From contig OX387198.1 in assembly GCA_947561715.1 (NCBI GenBank), positions 18,401,891-18,465,890 on the forward strand: a stretch of 64,000 nt of DNA, in the 5' to 3' direction. The notes below the pieces were generated by a model. That model had not been told where the DNA came from and did no database searches. It saw only the letters and a list, made by a program, of their open reading frames with translations. Source of the DNA: Ascidia mentula (lineage: Eukaryota > Chordata > Ascidiacea > Phlebobranchia > Ascidiidae). Positions 1 through 9,914 of the stretch are shown here, one piece after another; the stretch's first letter is position 1, and every line of letters begins with the position of its first letter. The translations under genes were made by a program, and so were the position numbers.

Positions 1-1109
1 CAAATAAAAGCGAGCGTTGATCTTCAAAAAAGTCATTTTTTTCAAAAATATTTCTTGAATGAAAAAGCCTCCCAGACGCTGTTGGTACACAATAGCAAAA
101 TTAAAATTTTAGTTCAGACTATTAACTGTGAAGAATTTGTATATTTGTTTAAAGAAACAAAAACTTACACACCAACATAGTTTCATGTGCAAAAGCATAA
201 AGTCAAAACTACATATTTGCAACCACACAACTTCACCACATATTTGCACAAATACCTTACCAGAATGTTCTGAAAACAGGTTTTCCGCAGTCTTACCAAA
301 ACTTTCACTAACAGATCTTCTGTTCACAGTCTGATGTCATGTAGAAAATCAACACAAGATTATTAGAAGAAGTAAACTACTACATGTTCTTGGTTGGTTC
401 ACTTGTGTTTGTTTGTTTAAGGTTTGTAGATGTTGTGATGTGCTTGTACCTCTTAGTGGTCCATGTTCCCTGAAGTATTGTTTCAGTTCAAAATGGTACA
501 TTTCCAGTGCTTGTGTGTCTTTTATTTTGTCAGATATTTGTCTGTCACCATTTGTAGTTTTTTGTTTTGTTGTTTCTTTGTTCAGCTTCTGTTCATCATC
601 TACTGTGCCTTGTGGTAAATGTTTTGTGTTTGGTTGCTATGCAACAGTCAACACACAGTCATGGTTGTTATGATTGTCATCTGCTGTGAAAACTGTTGTG
701 AAATTGCAGCACAACTTTCTGTCATGTCATAAGATGAATGAAGATGACATAAACAATTGTTTCAAGAAAACCATTTTGTCAATTTGTTCAGAAAGACAGT
801 GGTTGCTTCATTACATATTTAAAGGATTATTGGGCCGGCGCACTTAAAAACTATACATATTTTTTTGTACTTTTGCAATCTGTCAAAAAAATCAATGTAT
901 AGAATGTTTGATATCAACTATTTTACAAGGATTTATACTAAATTAATTTGAATTGTATTTGGTCAATTAAAGTTTGTTTGTTTTTTTTAAATATTTGTAG
1001 AACAATAAAAGTAAGTTGATTAGACATAAGTTGCAATATCATACTCGTGACATTAGCCCTTAAACTTTGCTAACATTAAACCAAAGCAAAATAGTAATAA
1101 AGGACTGAC
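1..1109. other. No gene recognised; left edge, probably intronic or downstream of the hnRNP L-like gene
   Basis: AT-rich sequence with T/TG-rich stretches. Short open frames on both strands (for example 413-673 plus) have no recognisable motif or convincing exon borders. The hnRNP L-like gene on the minus strand should continue toward lower coordinates with RRM3 and RRM4 exons. I found none here, so these would lie beyond the window edge or are absent. Confidence 0.5.
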
Positions 1110-2345
1110 CTAGCGCACCAGTGTAATCACAAGTTTCATCATCGTTCTTGTAAACATTAAGTCGAGTGGGCTGAAAATCAAATAAATAGTTGAAAAATCT
1201 GGAATAGTCATAATACTTTATTTTCTTTTTATATCCATGAAAGTTGGAAACCACTGATATAAGAAATGTATTAAGTACTCTAGATTTGTGTATTATTTTA
1301 TGATGTTCATCCCCAAATTTTCTTAATTATTGATGAACCTTGTAGTTGTACAGAAAAGCTTACCTTGGCCCATTCAATCTTAAGGGTGCAACAACCAGAA
1401 TAAATATCTGCCCCGTTTAGAGAAGCTTTTGCTCGCTGTGCAGACTGAATCGAATTAAATGTAAAGTTTGTTCAGGAAAAACACAATTCATGTTTTATTC
1501 TTAATTTACAACTAAGATATTACAATTTGGAAAAATCTTTCACAACATTGAAGTGAAAAGGATATTCAACCATGGCTTGAACTCCACGTTTTCTGAAAAT
1601 TACAATCCGTTGAACTTCACCACAAGGTTCACAAATAGTATGAATTACCTCCTGAAAGTTAAATCAATACAAGAAAATTTTCATGAATAGTTACACAAAA
1701 AAGAAACTTACTGTGGTGATTGGGTAGACAGCATTCATTATTGTGAATAGCAGTACCTTGTTGGGTTGATCAGGACCATCCCTGCCAAAATATTTCATAA
1801 AGGTTTTTACATATATTGTGGAAAGTAATCATGATGTTACAAAAGGTGAAGGGTCTAAAAATAAAGAATTCATAATAATAAATGAGTATAAATAGATTGG
1901 TCTAAATTTATTCCATCACATTATCACCATGCAAGAAAATAGGCAATAAGTGTTTAAAGGTTGATATTGTAGTATGGACAAGATTAGAAAGTTTGCAATT
2001 GGTGCAGAAGAATATTTTTTTGGGAACAATAGACTGCACTGGTAATGTGGATATGTTTCTCACATTTGGCAATGTAATTTTTTGCACTGATTGCCGATAA
2101 AGTTTCAAAAATGCGCGTGGAGGATTTTTTCTCCAATATGGATACAGAAATGTTTTCTTGTTTGACAATAATTTGTAAGATTTACCTAAACTTGTGCTCC
2201 CGCTCCCCTCTGAAATCCTCCTACATAAAAAAAATTGTAACAACACATATTTACTTTGTAACAACATTTGACTTACTGTTGCATTTGACCCTCCATTTTC
2301 TGACAACCTTTGTCGCTTAGCTTGATGTCCATCGTACGAAGACAT
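1110..2345 (-). CDS. hnRNP L-like RNA-binding protein, partial multi-exon gene lacking RRM1
   Basis: Members of the hnRNP L family bind CA-rich RNA in the nucleus and regulate splicing. Five exons can be read: 2345-2277 (start Met, N-terminus MSSYDGHQAKRQR), 1781-1712 (DGPDQPNKVLLFTI), 1651 to about 1547 (TICEPCGEVQRIVIFRK, GVQAMVEY), 1444-1364 (SAQRAKASLNGADIYSGCC, TLKIEWAK) and 1170-1110 (PTRLNVYKNDDET). The last four make up RRM2 and its C-terminal extension, which match the family very closely. Most borders are GT/AG with compatible phases; the 3' border of exon 3 is weak (GT after CACTTCAAT). The sequence after MVEY there departs from the family. Family members carry RRM1 between the N-terminal segment and RRM2, but the 495 bases between exons 1 and 2 contain no RRM. 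RRM3 and RRM4 would lie left of the window. It is either a derived or truncated paralogue or a decaying copy; family assignment is secure, function of this copy is not. Confidence 0.78.
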
Positions 2346-2439
2346 GACTTACAAGCAACCTTTAGTGAAATTCATTTAATATCGAATAAATAAAAAAATA
2401 AAACATTGCTAAGCACAGGTGCGAGAGTACTACTAAGTA

Positions 2440-2461
2440 CCAACCAACCAACCAACCAACA
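2440..2461. repeat. (AACC)n microsatellite
   Basis: About five tandem copies of CAAC/AACC. Confidence 0.9.
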
Positions 2462-2656
2462 ACTAATTATTTATAAGCATCTGCACACGTACACCCTGGT
2501 TTCCAGATCGCCAAACACTTTTCTTATATGTTACTTTGTATATTTAAGCCATCATGTTGCAGTGGCAAAACTGAAAGAAGAAACGAAAAAGCCATCTACT
2601 TTTAGGGCAAAACTGAAAGAAAGCAGTGACGAAAATGAAAGGATGGTGTACACTAA

Positions 2657-2707
2657 ACGGAGGGACGGAGGGACGGAGGGACGGAGGGACGGAGGGACGG
2701 AGGGACG
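2657..2707. repeat. Octamer microsatellite, unit ACGGAGGG, about 6.4 copies
   Basis: Six perfect copies of the 8-mer ACGGAGGG followed by a partial unit. It is purine-rich on the plus strand. An open frame runs through it but has no other coding support. Confidence 0.95.
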
Positions 2708-2881
2708 ATGTACACAAAGGGTGAAATACAGAAACCCCGCTTAACTCCTTCTTAGCTAAGTTCGGATTAAGTTGTATCGATTGTCCGATTTTACCGCTGT
2801 TTTACTGAGGTTCCTCGCATTACTGCTTGTGTTGGTGTTCGTTGTTTTGTGACAAATGGTAGATGCTAAAGAACCAGGAAG

Positions 2882-3129
2882 ATACTTTTACACCAGGTCA
2901 CAAAGTCTTCGCCAAACTTGATCCACATACAAGCCTATGTAACATAGAAATCTGTGCAAATATTAACGCTGCGATTTCGTGTGGTATTTCAACTCAAATG
3001 TATAACCAAAACTAACAGGTGTTAGCACTGTTTACACCTAATCATTAAAATTCTTACAGATTTATGTTTTACACAGACTTATATGTTTGTCAAGTTTGGC
3101 GAAAACTTTGTGACCCGGTGTAATAGTAT
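2882..3129. mobile_element. MITE, 248 bp, with about 50-bp terminal inverted repeats (family member 1)
   Basis: The left end ATACTTTTACACCAGGTCAC is matched in inverted orientation by the right end, which ends GACCCGGTGTAATAGTAT. Similarity continues inward through a CCAAACTTGA block. The centre is A/T-rich and has no open frame. A clear target duplication could not be defined. A shorter member with the same ends lies at 52168-52282, so this is a mobile family rather than a chance palindrome. The superfamily is unknown. Confidence 0.8.
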
Positions 3130-3333
3130 TTACCAAAGAACAACCCCCACAGCTTGGTCGGCAATTGTAATCATAGAAATCGTGCAAATATATGGTACAT
3201 CGGTTTCGGCAAAGAGTAACAAACACTTGTCAAATTAATTTGGTAGCATTATCTAAATCTCAATTAATTTGAAAACATTTACCGAACCAGCATTTAAAGC
3301 CGAAATAACACAGAATGAACGGCGGGTAAGTAA
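3130..3333. other. Intergenic spacer between MITE and LTR element
   Basis: AT-rich, no open frame of note. Its last bases (about 3310-3338) resemble 9545-9570: a GAACGGCGGG core followed by GTAATCACG. Confidence 0.5.
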
Positions 3334-3338
3334 TCACG
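3334..3338. repeat. Target-site duplication TCACG, left copy
   Basis: Five bases directly before the 5' LTR, repeated at 8627-8631 directly after the 3' LTR. A 5-bp duplication is typical of Ty3/gypsy integration. Confidence 0.9.
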
Positions 3339-3550
3339 TGTAACGTATGATGTCTATGGTATAAAAATCTTGGTGCCGAGATTATTGTGCGTTATTGGGT
3401 CTTGATAAACTGTCGTCGGATGGTATAGTCGTAGTATACTCTATACTATGGTATAGTGGTTCTCGAGACTATCGTTGTTAATCAGAGATTTCACATAAAT
3501 AAACATTCGTTTCTGATTTGGTGACGAACCTTCTATGGCGAAACATTACA
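3339..3550 (+). repeat. 5' LTR, 212 bp
   Basis: Begins TGTAACG and ends CATTACA, giving a short TGTAA/TTACA inverted terminus. Contains a TATAAAA box at 3360-3366 and an AATAAA signal at 3498-3503. It carries 28 bases (3429-3456) that the 3' LTR lacks; these end in the same ATGGTATAG 9-mer that precedes them. Confidence 0.95.
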
Positions 3551-3551
3551 G

Positions 3552-3566
3552 TGGTGGCAGCGGTGA
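3552..3566 (+). promoter_or_regulatory. Candidate primer-binding site
   Basis: TGGTGGCAGCGG starts two bases after the 5' LTR, the expected place for a site complementary to a tRNA 3' end (TGG complements CCA). I could not assign the tRNA. Confidence 0.55.
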
Positions 3567-3614
3567 CCATTTCAGAAGTGAACAGTTGCAACTTCATTGG
3601 GCTGGCGAATCAAC

Positions 3615-4646
3615 ATGGCTTCGTCCTCAAAAAGCAAGGGGAAAGATACAGAAAATCTGTTACAGACACCTCATCCAACACAGGTGGAAAAGCAAATCGG
3701 CGGAAAAAGGAAAACCGACGAGGCAAAGGCTTGGCTAAGAAGGTATGAGGGGATATATGGTGAAGGCTTGGATTTTCCGGTAGGGACAGGAATGCCTACC
3801 AAATGGGTGAATTCACCACCACAATTGACGGCAGACAAGATTTTGCCGCATGGCTGGCTTGCTTTGAGAACTTTGCTTCTACATATCCCCTTGGATCAAC
3901 GGGCCTTTTCAATGTTAACTTTTTGCTCGCCGGAAATTGGTCTAAGAATTAAGAAAATGAGTTTCGACGAAGAACAAAAGAGGGACTTTATTTACTTCAC
4001 GGGCTGTCTGAGAAACATGTTTTCTCCGGAATTGGATAGCGGTGCTGCAATGTGCAAGTTAATGGAAAGAAAGCAATTGGGTTCGGAGTCGGTCGAAGAA
4101 TACTTGGGTGAGCTAAATGACTTAGCACGCTTAGCTTATGGAAACAAAACTGAATTTAAAAAGATAACAGACCAGGCAGTACGCAGTGCTTTTCTGCGTG
4201 GTCTTTTAGATAGAAATCTGGCGTTCCACATTTTCAATACTGACAAGGATTTATCTCCAGATGACTTGTTAAATATAGTTGACAAATATCGGCGTGGCGC
4301 TCAACTGCTTGGAGTTGGTTTGAAACCGAGTGGAGAGATGGTCCATGCGTTGCACGGATGTCCTGAAAATGAGCCCAAAGTATCAACCGATGTCCGCCTA
4401 GCTAATCTTGAAGCCGTAAATAAACAAATGCAAGGGGCAATGAAGGACATATCAGAAAAACTGAGTGACCTAGCCAAATTAAACTTTCAGGAAGAAAACC
4501 CCAGGCGAAGGTCAACATACAGGCCACCGTATGGTCTCACCTGCTACGGCTGCGGTAAGCCTGGACACATTCGTCGGGAATGTCCTTTAAACGAGAATGG
4601 GTTGGGAAACCGCGGGAGGATTTTGCCCCAACCCAACGAAAAATAG
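3615..4646 (+). CDS. gag: Gag polyprotein of the Ty3/gypsy element
   Basis: An intact frame of 343 residues. I place the start at the ATG at 3615 (MASSSKSKGKD); the open frame extends upstream only through a non-ATG codon. Gag proteins of this type assemble the virus-like particle and package the element RNA in the cytoplasm. The N-terminal and central parts are helical-looking without named motifs. The C-terminus has one CCHC zinc knuckle, CYGCGKPGHIRREC, for nucleic-acid binding. The frame overlaps pol (open from 4580) in the -1 register, and the gag stop at 4644-4646 is preceded by a run of A residues, which suggests programmed frameshifting for Pol synthesis. The intact reading frame contrasts with the broken pol that follows. 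Confidence 0.9.
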   Translation: MASSSKSKGKDTENLLQTPHPTQVEKQIGGKRKTDEAKAWLRRYEGIYGEGLDFPVGTGMPTKWVNSPPQLTADKILPHGWLALRTLLLHIPLDQRAFSMLTFCSPEIGLRIKKMSFDEEQKRDFIYFTGCLRNMFSPELDSGAAMCKLMERKQLGSESVEEYLGELNDLARLAYGNKTEFKKITDQAVRSAFLRGLLDRNLAFHIFNTDKDLSPDDLLNIVDKYRRGAQLLGVGLKPSGEMVHALHGCPENEPKVSTDVRLANLEAVNKQMQGAMKDISEKLSDLAKLNFQEENPRRRSTYRPPYGLTCYGCGKPGHIRRECPLNENGLGNRGRILPQPNEK

Positions 4647-7600
4647 TGCCTCTGTCCTCTCTACAGCATTCCAGTGGCGCGAGCTCGGTAGTACACGTAA
4701 ATGGCGCAGTCGAATCTCGGTCCGTCGTGTTTACTATTGATACCGGATCCCCAGTAAGTCTAATTGCTTACGGCATGTGGCAAGCGTTAGGGTTGAGAAA
4801 AACTCATCTGGCTGCCTCTCAAACGGTTTTGTTTCAGGCGGACGGACAAACCTTGCTTCCAACTGACGGCGTTGCATCGCTGTCGTTTCAGCTCGGAAGT
4901 CTGTCGAACGTTTTTGACTTTTATGTCACAAGGAGTCTGGACAGAACCTGTCTCTTAGGTCATGATTTTCTAACAGCATTTCGGTGTGATATTTTGTACT
5001 CGCAGGATGTGTTGCAAGCCGGTGACGCATTCGTTCCATTTTCCTCTTACACCGCTGCGCTGTCATGTCAACGCGTATATGTCAGTCGTGATTGCGTTAT
5101 TCCTTCGGGTAGCTATGGTCACGTGGTTACCGATCTCGGAGTCAACAGTGCACACGCAGCCTCCATGGTAGGAATGTTCGAGTCAAAATCAGAATCGCAG
5201 GTGATGATTCCGCGAGCCTTGCTAAAAACTGAAAATGGAAGAGTTGTAATCTGTGCACTAAATACTTCTGACTCTTCAGTTTGTTTGAGGAAAGGGGCAA
5301 ATGTTGGTGTGTTGCATCCTGTGGCTGGTTTCGGAAGGTTGTCAGCCATACCGAAAGATATGGTGGCGGTGAGAGATGTCTCGGGGGAGAGCGACGGTGA
5401 CATGCACTGCTCGGAAATAGATTGGAATGATCCGGATTTTGCGACCCTGTTGAAGCAACTGCATTTTGAAGAGATCGAAAGGCGATTGGAGAAACCTAAA
5501 GTGTTAGCACAGCTTATCTGGGATAACCGTGAAGTATTTTCCAAGCATTCCGATGATGTTGGCTATACAAAGCTTGCGCAGCATAAGATTGAAACCACTG
5601 GTTCCCCCATCAAACAGCATCCGAGACGCGCACCTTTTGTGCATCGAAAAAGGATTGATGAGATGGTGGAAAAAATGTTGCGCTTGGGTGTGATTTCCCC
5701 CAGTGCTTCCAGTTGGAGTTCACCTGTCGTTTTGGTGCAAAAGTCAGACGGGTCGTACCGCTTTTGTGTGGACTACGGGAGGCTCAACGATGTGACCGTG
5801 AAAGATTCGTTTCCGCTTCCTCGGATTGATGACACCCTGGACGTTTTGGGTGGTGCGAAGTTTTTCTCTACATTGGATTTAACTTCAGGTTATCACCAGG
5901 TGGCTATGTGCGAAGAGGACAAACACAAAACCGCCTTTGCCACTCACAATGGTTTGTACGAGTTTAATCGTTTACCGTTTGGCTTAACTAATGCATGTGC
6001 CACATTTCAACGTTTAATGAGTGTCGTTTTAAGGGGTCTCAATGATATTTGCTTGTGCTATATTGACGATATTTTGTGTTATGCCGCTGATGAAAATGAC
6101 CACAATGCCAATTTGAGCAAAGTTTTGTGCCGCCTTAAGCGTGCTGGACTAAAACTTAAACCGTCTAAGTGTCGATTGTATCGCGATAAAGTACCGTTTC
6201 TTGGATATTTGGTTAGCGATCGTGGTGTCGGTCCCAACCCTGATAAAGTGAGCCCTGTATTGGGTTGGGTTGTTCCCCAATCTGTTTCTGATGTAAGAAG
6301 TTTTCTTGGATTGGCTTCGTACTATCGTCGCTTCATTCGAAACTTTGCACAGATCGCTGGTCCATTGCACAAATTGTCAGCAAAGAAAAATGAAAATTTT
6401 CATTGGACTGACATTCACTAACAGAGCTTTGAGACCTTGAAGTCGCAACTGACAACGGCACCTATTTTGGCATTTGCGCGCGAGGATGGGAAATTCACCT
6501 TAGACTGTGATGCAAGCGATGGTGCCATTGGGGCTGTACTGTCTCAGATGCAGGATGGTGTCGAACATGTAATTTCGTATGGAAGTCGAACGCTGAGCAA
6601 CGCGGAAAGACGATATTCGACAACTCACAAGGAATTGCTGGCCGTTGTGTATATTACCGGACTTACCTTCTTGGGCGACCTTGTAGTGTGAGATCGGACC
6701 ATGCCGCACTTCAATGGATTAGAAATTTGAAGGAGCCTTGTGGACGTGTGGCGAGGTGGCTGGAAACGCTAGGAGCCTATGACTTTACAATCACTCACCG
6801 CGCGGGAAAAAAGCACTGCAACGCTGACGCTCTGTCTAGGATACCTGACCGGAAGTCTGTTATGGCTCTTGGTGGTTCCAGCCATGGTCTAGACCTTCGT
6901 CAGGCACAGGAGATGGATGGAGAACTGGTTCGGGTGCTTCAATGGCTGAACGTGGGAGAGCGGCCGAAATCATGTGACCTTGATGGAGAGTCAAGGCAAC
7001 TAAGGTCCTATTGGAACATGTGGGACATGTTAGTCTTAAGGGAAGACGGGGTGGTTTGTAGAAAAAATGAAAGCGATTCTGGCCGTCCTACGGGTCTTGC
7101 TAACAATCTTCAGGTCATAGTGCCAACAACAACGAGAAAACAAATTTTGGAAGAGTTTCATGACAAGCCATTGGCTGGACATATGGGCCAACGCCGGACA
7201 TTAGCCCGCATAAAATTTGGATATTACTGGCCGGGTATGAACGATGATGTCGCCACATATTGCAAATCATGTGAGGTGTGCGAGAGCCGGAAGTCCCCTC
7301 AAAAGCAGCGCCGAACACCTATGATACCCAGTAGAGTAGGATACCCAAATGCAAGAATTGGAATCGACGTCGTTGGGCCACTTCCTGAAACGGCCAAAGG
7401 TAACAAATACATTCTGGTTATGGTCGATTACTTCACCAAGCATGGAAGAGCGGTTGCTATGCCGAACCAAACAGCTATGACTGTGGCAGAAGCTTTGGTT
7501 GTGGAATGGATTTGTGACCAGGGTGTCCCGGAAAGGATCCACAGTGATAGGGGAACTAACTTTTTGTCGGAAGTCTTTCAAGGGGTGTGTTCTGCATTAG

Positions 7601-8367
7601 GTGCACATCGCACTATGACTTGTAGCTACCATCCCCAATCAAATGGTCTCTGTGAGCGTTTAAACAAAACTATTGGACAAATGTTGTGTTCGAGTGTATC
7701 GTCGGACGAAAAATCCTGGGATTTGAAATTACCAATGGTGATGGCCGCATACAATAGCAGTGTGAATGAGACGACTGGGTTCACACCGTTCTTCATGCAA
7801 AATGGACGCGAAATGAAAATTTCCGTGGATCTCCAGGAAAACGATCCACCTTTGCAAGTTGACTCTAAAACCTACGCGGAGAGGATTTAACGGGACTTGC
7901 GTCTGTCGTTCCAGCTAGCTCGACAACATGGGTTTCAACAGCAAAAGAGACAGAAAGCAATTTACGACCAGCGAATACACGGTGCCCCGTTTGCTGTGGG
8001 TGACTTGGTGTATTTTCACGAACCTGTGATGCCCAAAGGTCACTGTAAGAAATTCTGGAAACCTTGGGTTGGCCCATTCAAGGTGGTGAAAGTATTAAGT
8101 GAATCGACATATCGAATCCAGTCACATGGTTGGGGACGGAGACGATTGCTTGTTAGTTTCGATGAACTAAAGCCTTATTTTTCACGTGGCAATGATGTCG
8201 TTGAACACTCGGGGCAACGATCAATGCCAGAAAAGATACCGGATATTGCGGCTGACGAGCCGGAGGTTAGCGACATACCAGAGGAGGGAACTTTGTCGTC
8301 GCGGTTATCGCGCGGGGGTCGTCGTGTTTACCCTCCAGGACGTTATGGAGAGTGGGTGTACTATTGA
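4580..8367 (+). pseudogene. pol: Pol polyprotein (protease-RT-RNase H-integrase), disrupted
   Basis: The frame opens at 4580, -1 relative to gag. Aspartic protease: DTGS at residues 54-57. Reverse transcriptase: LDLTSGYHQV, RLPFGLTNACATF and the catalytic CYIDDIL at about 6055-6075. RNase H: DASDGAIGAVLSQ near 6505-6545. Integrase: an HHCC zinc-binding module (7157-7281), then the DDE core with Asp in GIDVVGP, Asp in HSDRGTNF and Glu in CERLNK. A C-terminal GPF-type module (WVGPFKVVKVL) follows; no chromodomain was recognised. Breaks: an in-frame TAA at 6419-6421, a frameshift inside RNase H near 6650-6660, and an in-frame TAA at 7888-7890. With these breaks the copy cannot produce complete Pol and is non-autonomous. 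Confidence 0.93.
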
Positions 8368-8428
8368 ATTGTCCGTTTTTTTCGTTATTGTTTTGTTTAC
8401 TTTTCAGTCATTCGCGGGACGCGAAACT

Positions 8429-8442
8429 AATGGGGAGGGCTC
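8429..8442 (+). promoter_or_regulatory. Polypurine tract
   Basis: AATGGGGAGGG lies just upstream of the 3' LTR, the expected position for plus-strand DNA priming during reverse transcription. Confidence 0.75.
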
Positions 8443-8626
8443 TGTAACGTATGATGTCTATGGTATAAAAATCTTGGTGCCGAGATTATTGTGCGTTATT
8501 GGGTCTTGATAAACTGTCGTCGGATGGTATAGTGGTTCTCGAGACTATCGTTGTTAATCAGAGATTTCACATAAATAAACATTCGTTTCTGATTTGGTGA
8601 CGAACCTTCTGTGGCGAAACATTACA
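8443..8626 (+). repeat. 3' LTR, 184 bp
   Basis: Matches the 5' LTR except for one substitution and the absence of the 28-base segment. AATAAA at 8574-8579. Followed by the TCACG duplication at 8627-8631. Confidence 0.95.
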
Positions 8627-8631
8627 TCACG

Positions 8632-9914
8632 TATACAAGGTATTTTTTGTAGCGTGCGATTGCGTTTGTGTGAATTTACCGTTTGCCTATAATAAAAATT
8701 ATTTGTATAAATCTACGTTGTGACTACTCTTAATTTATTTATGCTTTTGTTAATTTGGAAATGCGGTCTAATTTTACCACTGTTCAATGGGTGGTGGTGA
8801 ACCATCACCACCACCAGCATCGGGCAGGAGCAGCAACAACAAAAAAAGTAGGTGGAGAATTACTTTGATATTGGAAAAAGATATGTTTGACATATTTTTT
8901 TGTTCACCGCAATTTACAAGGCGAAAAAAGTAAGAAAAACAATTTTTTACACTATAAGTGTGGACATCTAATACTATGATTCTAATGGTGTTTGTAGATT
9001 CCCAAACCAAACTGTATTAGTTATTTTCATTATTGTTGTGATTTCTATGTTTGGCGCAACACTCATAACCATGGAAGATACTAATACACCGGGGCCCAAA
9101 GTTTTTTCAAACATGAATGGGGATTTTTCCAGTTCCCACGAACATCAATGAGACTTATTTACGCCCAATCGTCGATAGTATAACGTTAATCTTAACAGTC
9201 ATGATAACAGGGAGATTAGTTACATTCGGCTGTAAATTACCTGCGCCACGTCCTCACGTCTGCTTCTACAACATCACCAACTCACTGGATAAAGAAATCC
9301 ATGCTTAGCACTTTCACATAAAATATTCTTAATTTTTAGTCTCATCAACTAACCACGACATGTGGAATTATTCTTAATACACAAAAGTGCCATTCAAGCC
9401 TAACCAATATGTGCCACATCAACCTCCCAATATTCTCGATATACATTTGCTTGACAGACCAACTGCTTAACAGCAACTTCAACACATACTGATTTGGGGT
9501 TGCACATGTTCCAGCGATCACTGACAATTCACACTATTACGTCACAGAGTGAACGGCGGGAGAGTAATCACGTGAACACGGCGCCAGCTGTGAAGTGCTT
9601 GTCGAATTTTCGCAACTTGTTGATGGCAGATAATTTGGCAAACTCGGTGCTTGAAAAGAATTGCAAGTGTTTATTAATTTTTGACAACCGTGCTGCGTTA
9701 TACCCTGTCTATTAATAGTCAAACTCTTTTAACGCGTGAATGTTTTTTGGCCATAATAATTAGAGGCAGTCAGAAGTATATTGTGAACAACGTTAATATA
9801 AGCTTTTGACAGGTTCCAACTGGTTGTCAAATGTAGCTTTATAGTTGCACAGAGAAAACTATCTGTATTATTATTAACTTTCAGATTCTTTTACAATTAA
9901 AATTGTAGAAAAAG
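8632..9914. other. Intergenic region; weak candidate first exon at 8787-8847
   Basis: Mostly AT-rich. An ATG at 8787 opens a short frame (MGGGEPSPPPASGRSSNN) that ends at a good GT donor (AAAAAAA then GTAGGT). Its composition differs from the surroundings, but I could not connect it to a convincing second exon. The stretch 9545-9570 resembles 3311-3338. Nothing else is supported. Confidence 0.35.

Larger units (their letters stand above)
3339..8626 (+). mobile_element. Ty3/gypsy LTR retrotransposon, full length, coding region broken
   Basis: A complete 5,288-bp element: 5' LTR 3339-3550, gag, pol in the order protease, reverse transcriptase, RNase H, integrase, then a purine tract and 3' LTR 8443-8626, bounded by a TCACG duplication. 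RT before integrase places it in Ty3/gypsy and excludes Ty1/copia. No envelope-like frame follows integrase. The pol frame carries two in-frame stops and one frameshift, so this copy cannot make full-length Pol. The two LTRs differ by one substitution (3535) and one 28-base indel, which points to a recent insertion. Confidence 0.95.

Noticed and set aside
413..673. 86-residue frame, Cys/Phe-rich, near the left edge
   Set aside because: Composition reflects TG/TTT-rich DNA; no start context or homology recognised.
1908..2276. Readthrough of the first hnRNP L-like exon as one 145-residue protein
   Set aside because: A good splice donor (ACA then GTAAGT) follows codon 23, and the remaining sequence does not resemble an RRM.
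3597..3614. Upstream extension of gag
   Set aside because: The extension begins with TTG rather than ATG; the ATG at 3615 is the natural start.
8787..9110. A second small gene built from 8787-8847 and the ATG at 9071
   Set aside because: Phases and splice sites could not be joined convincingly.
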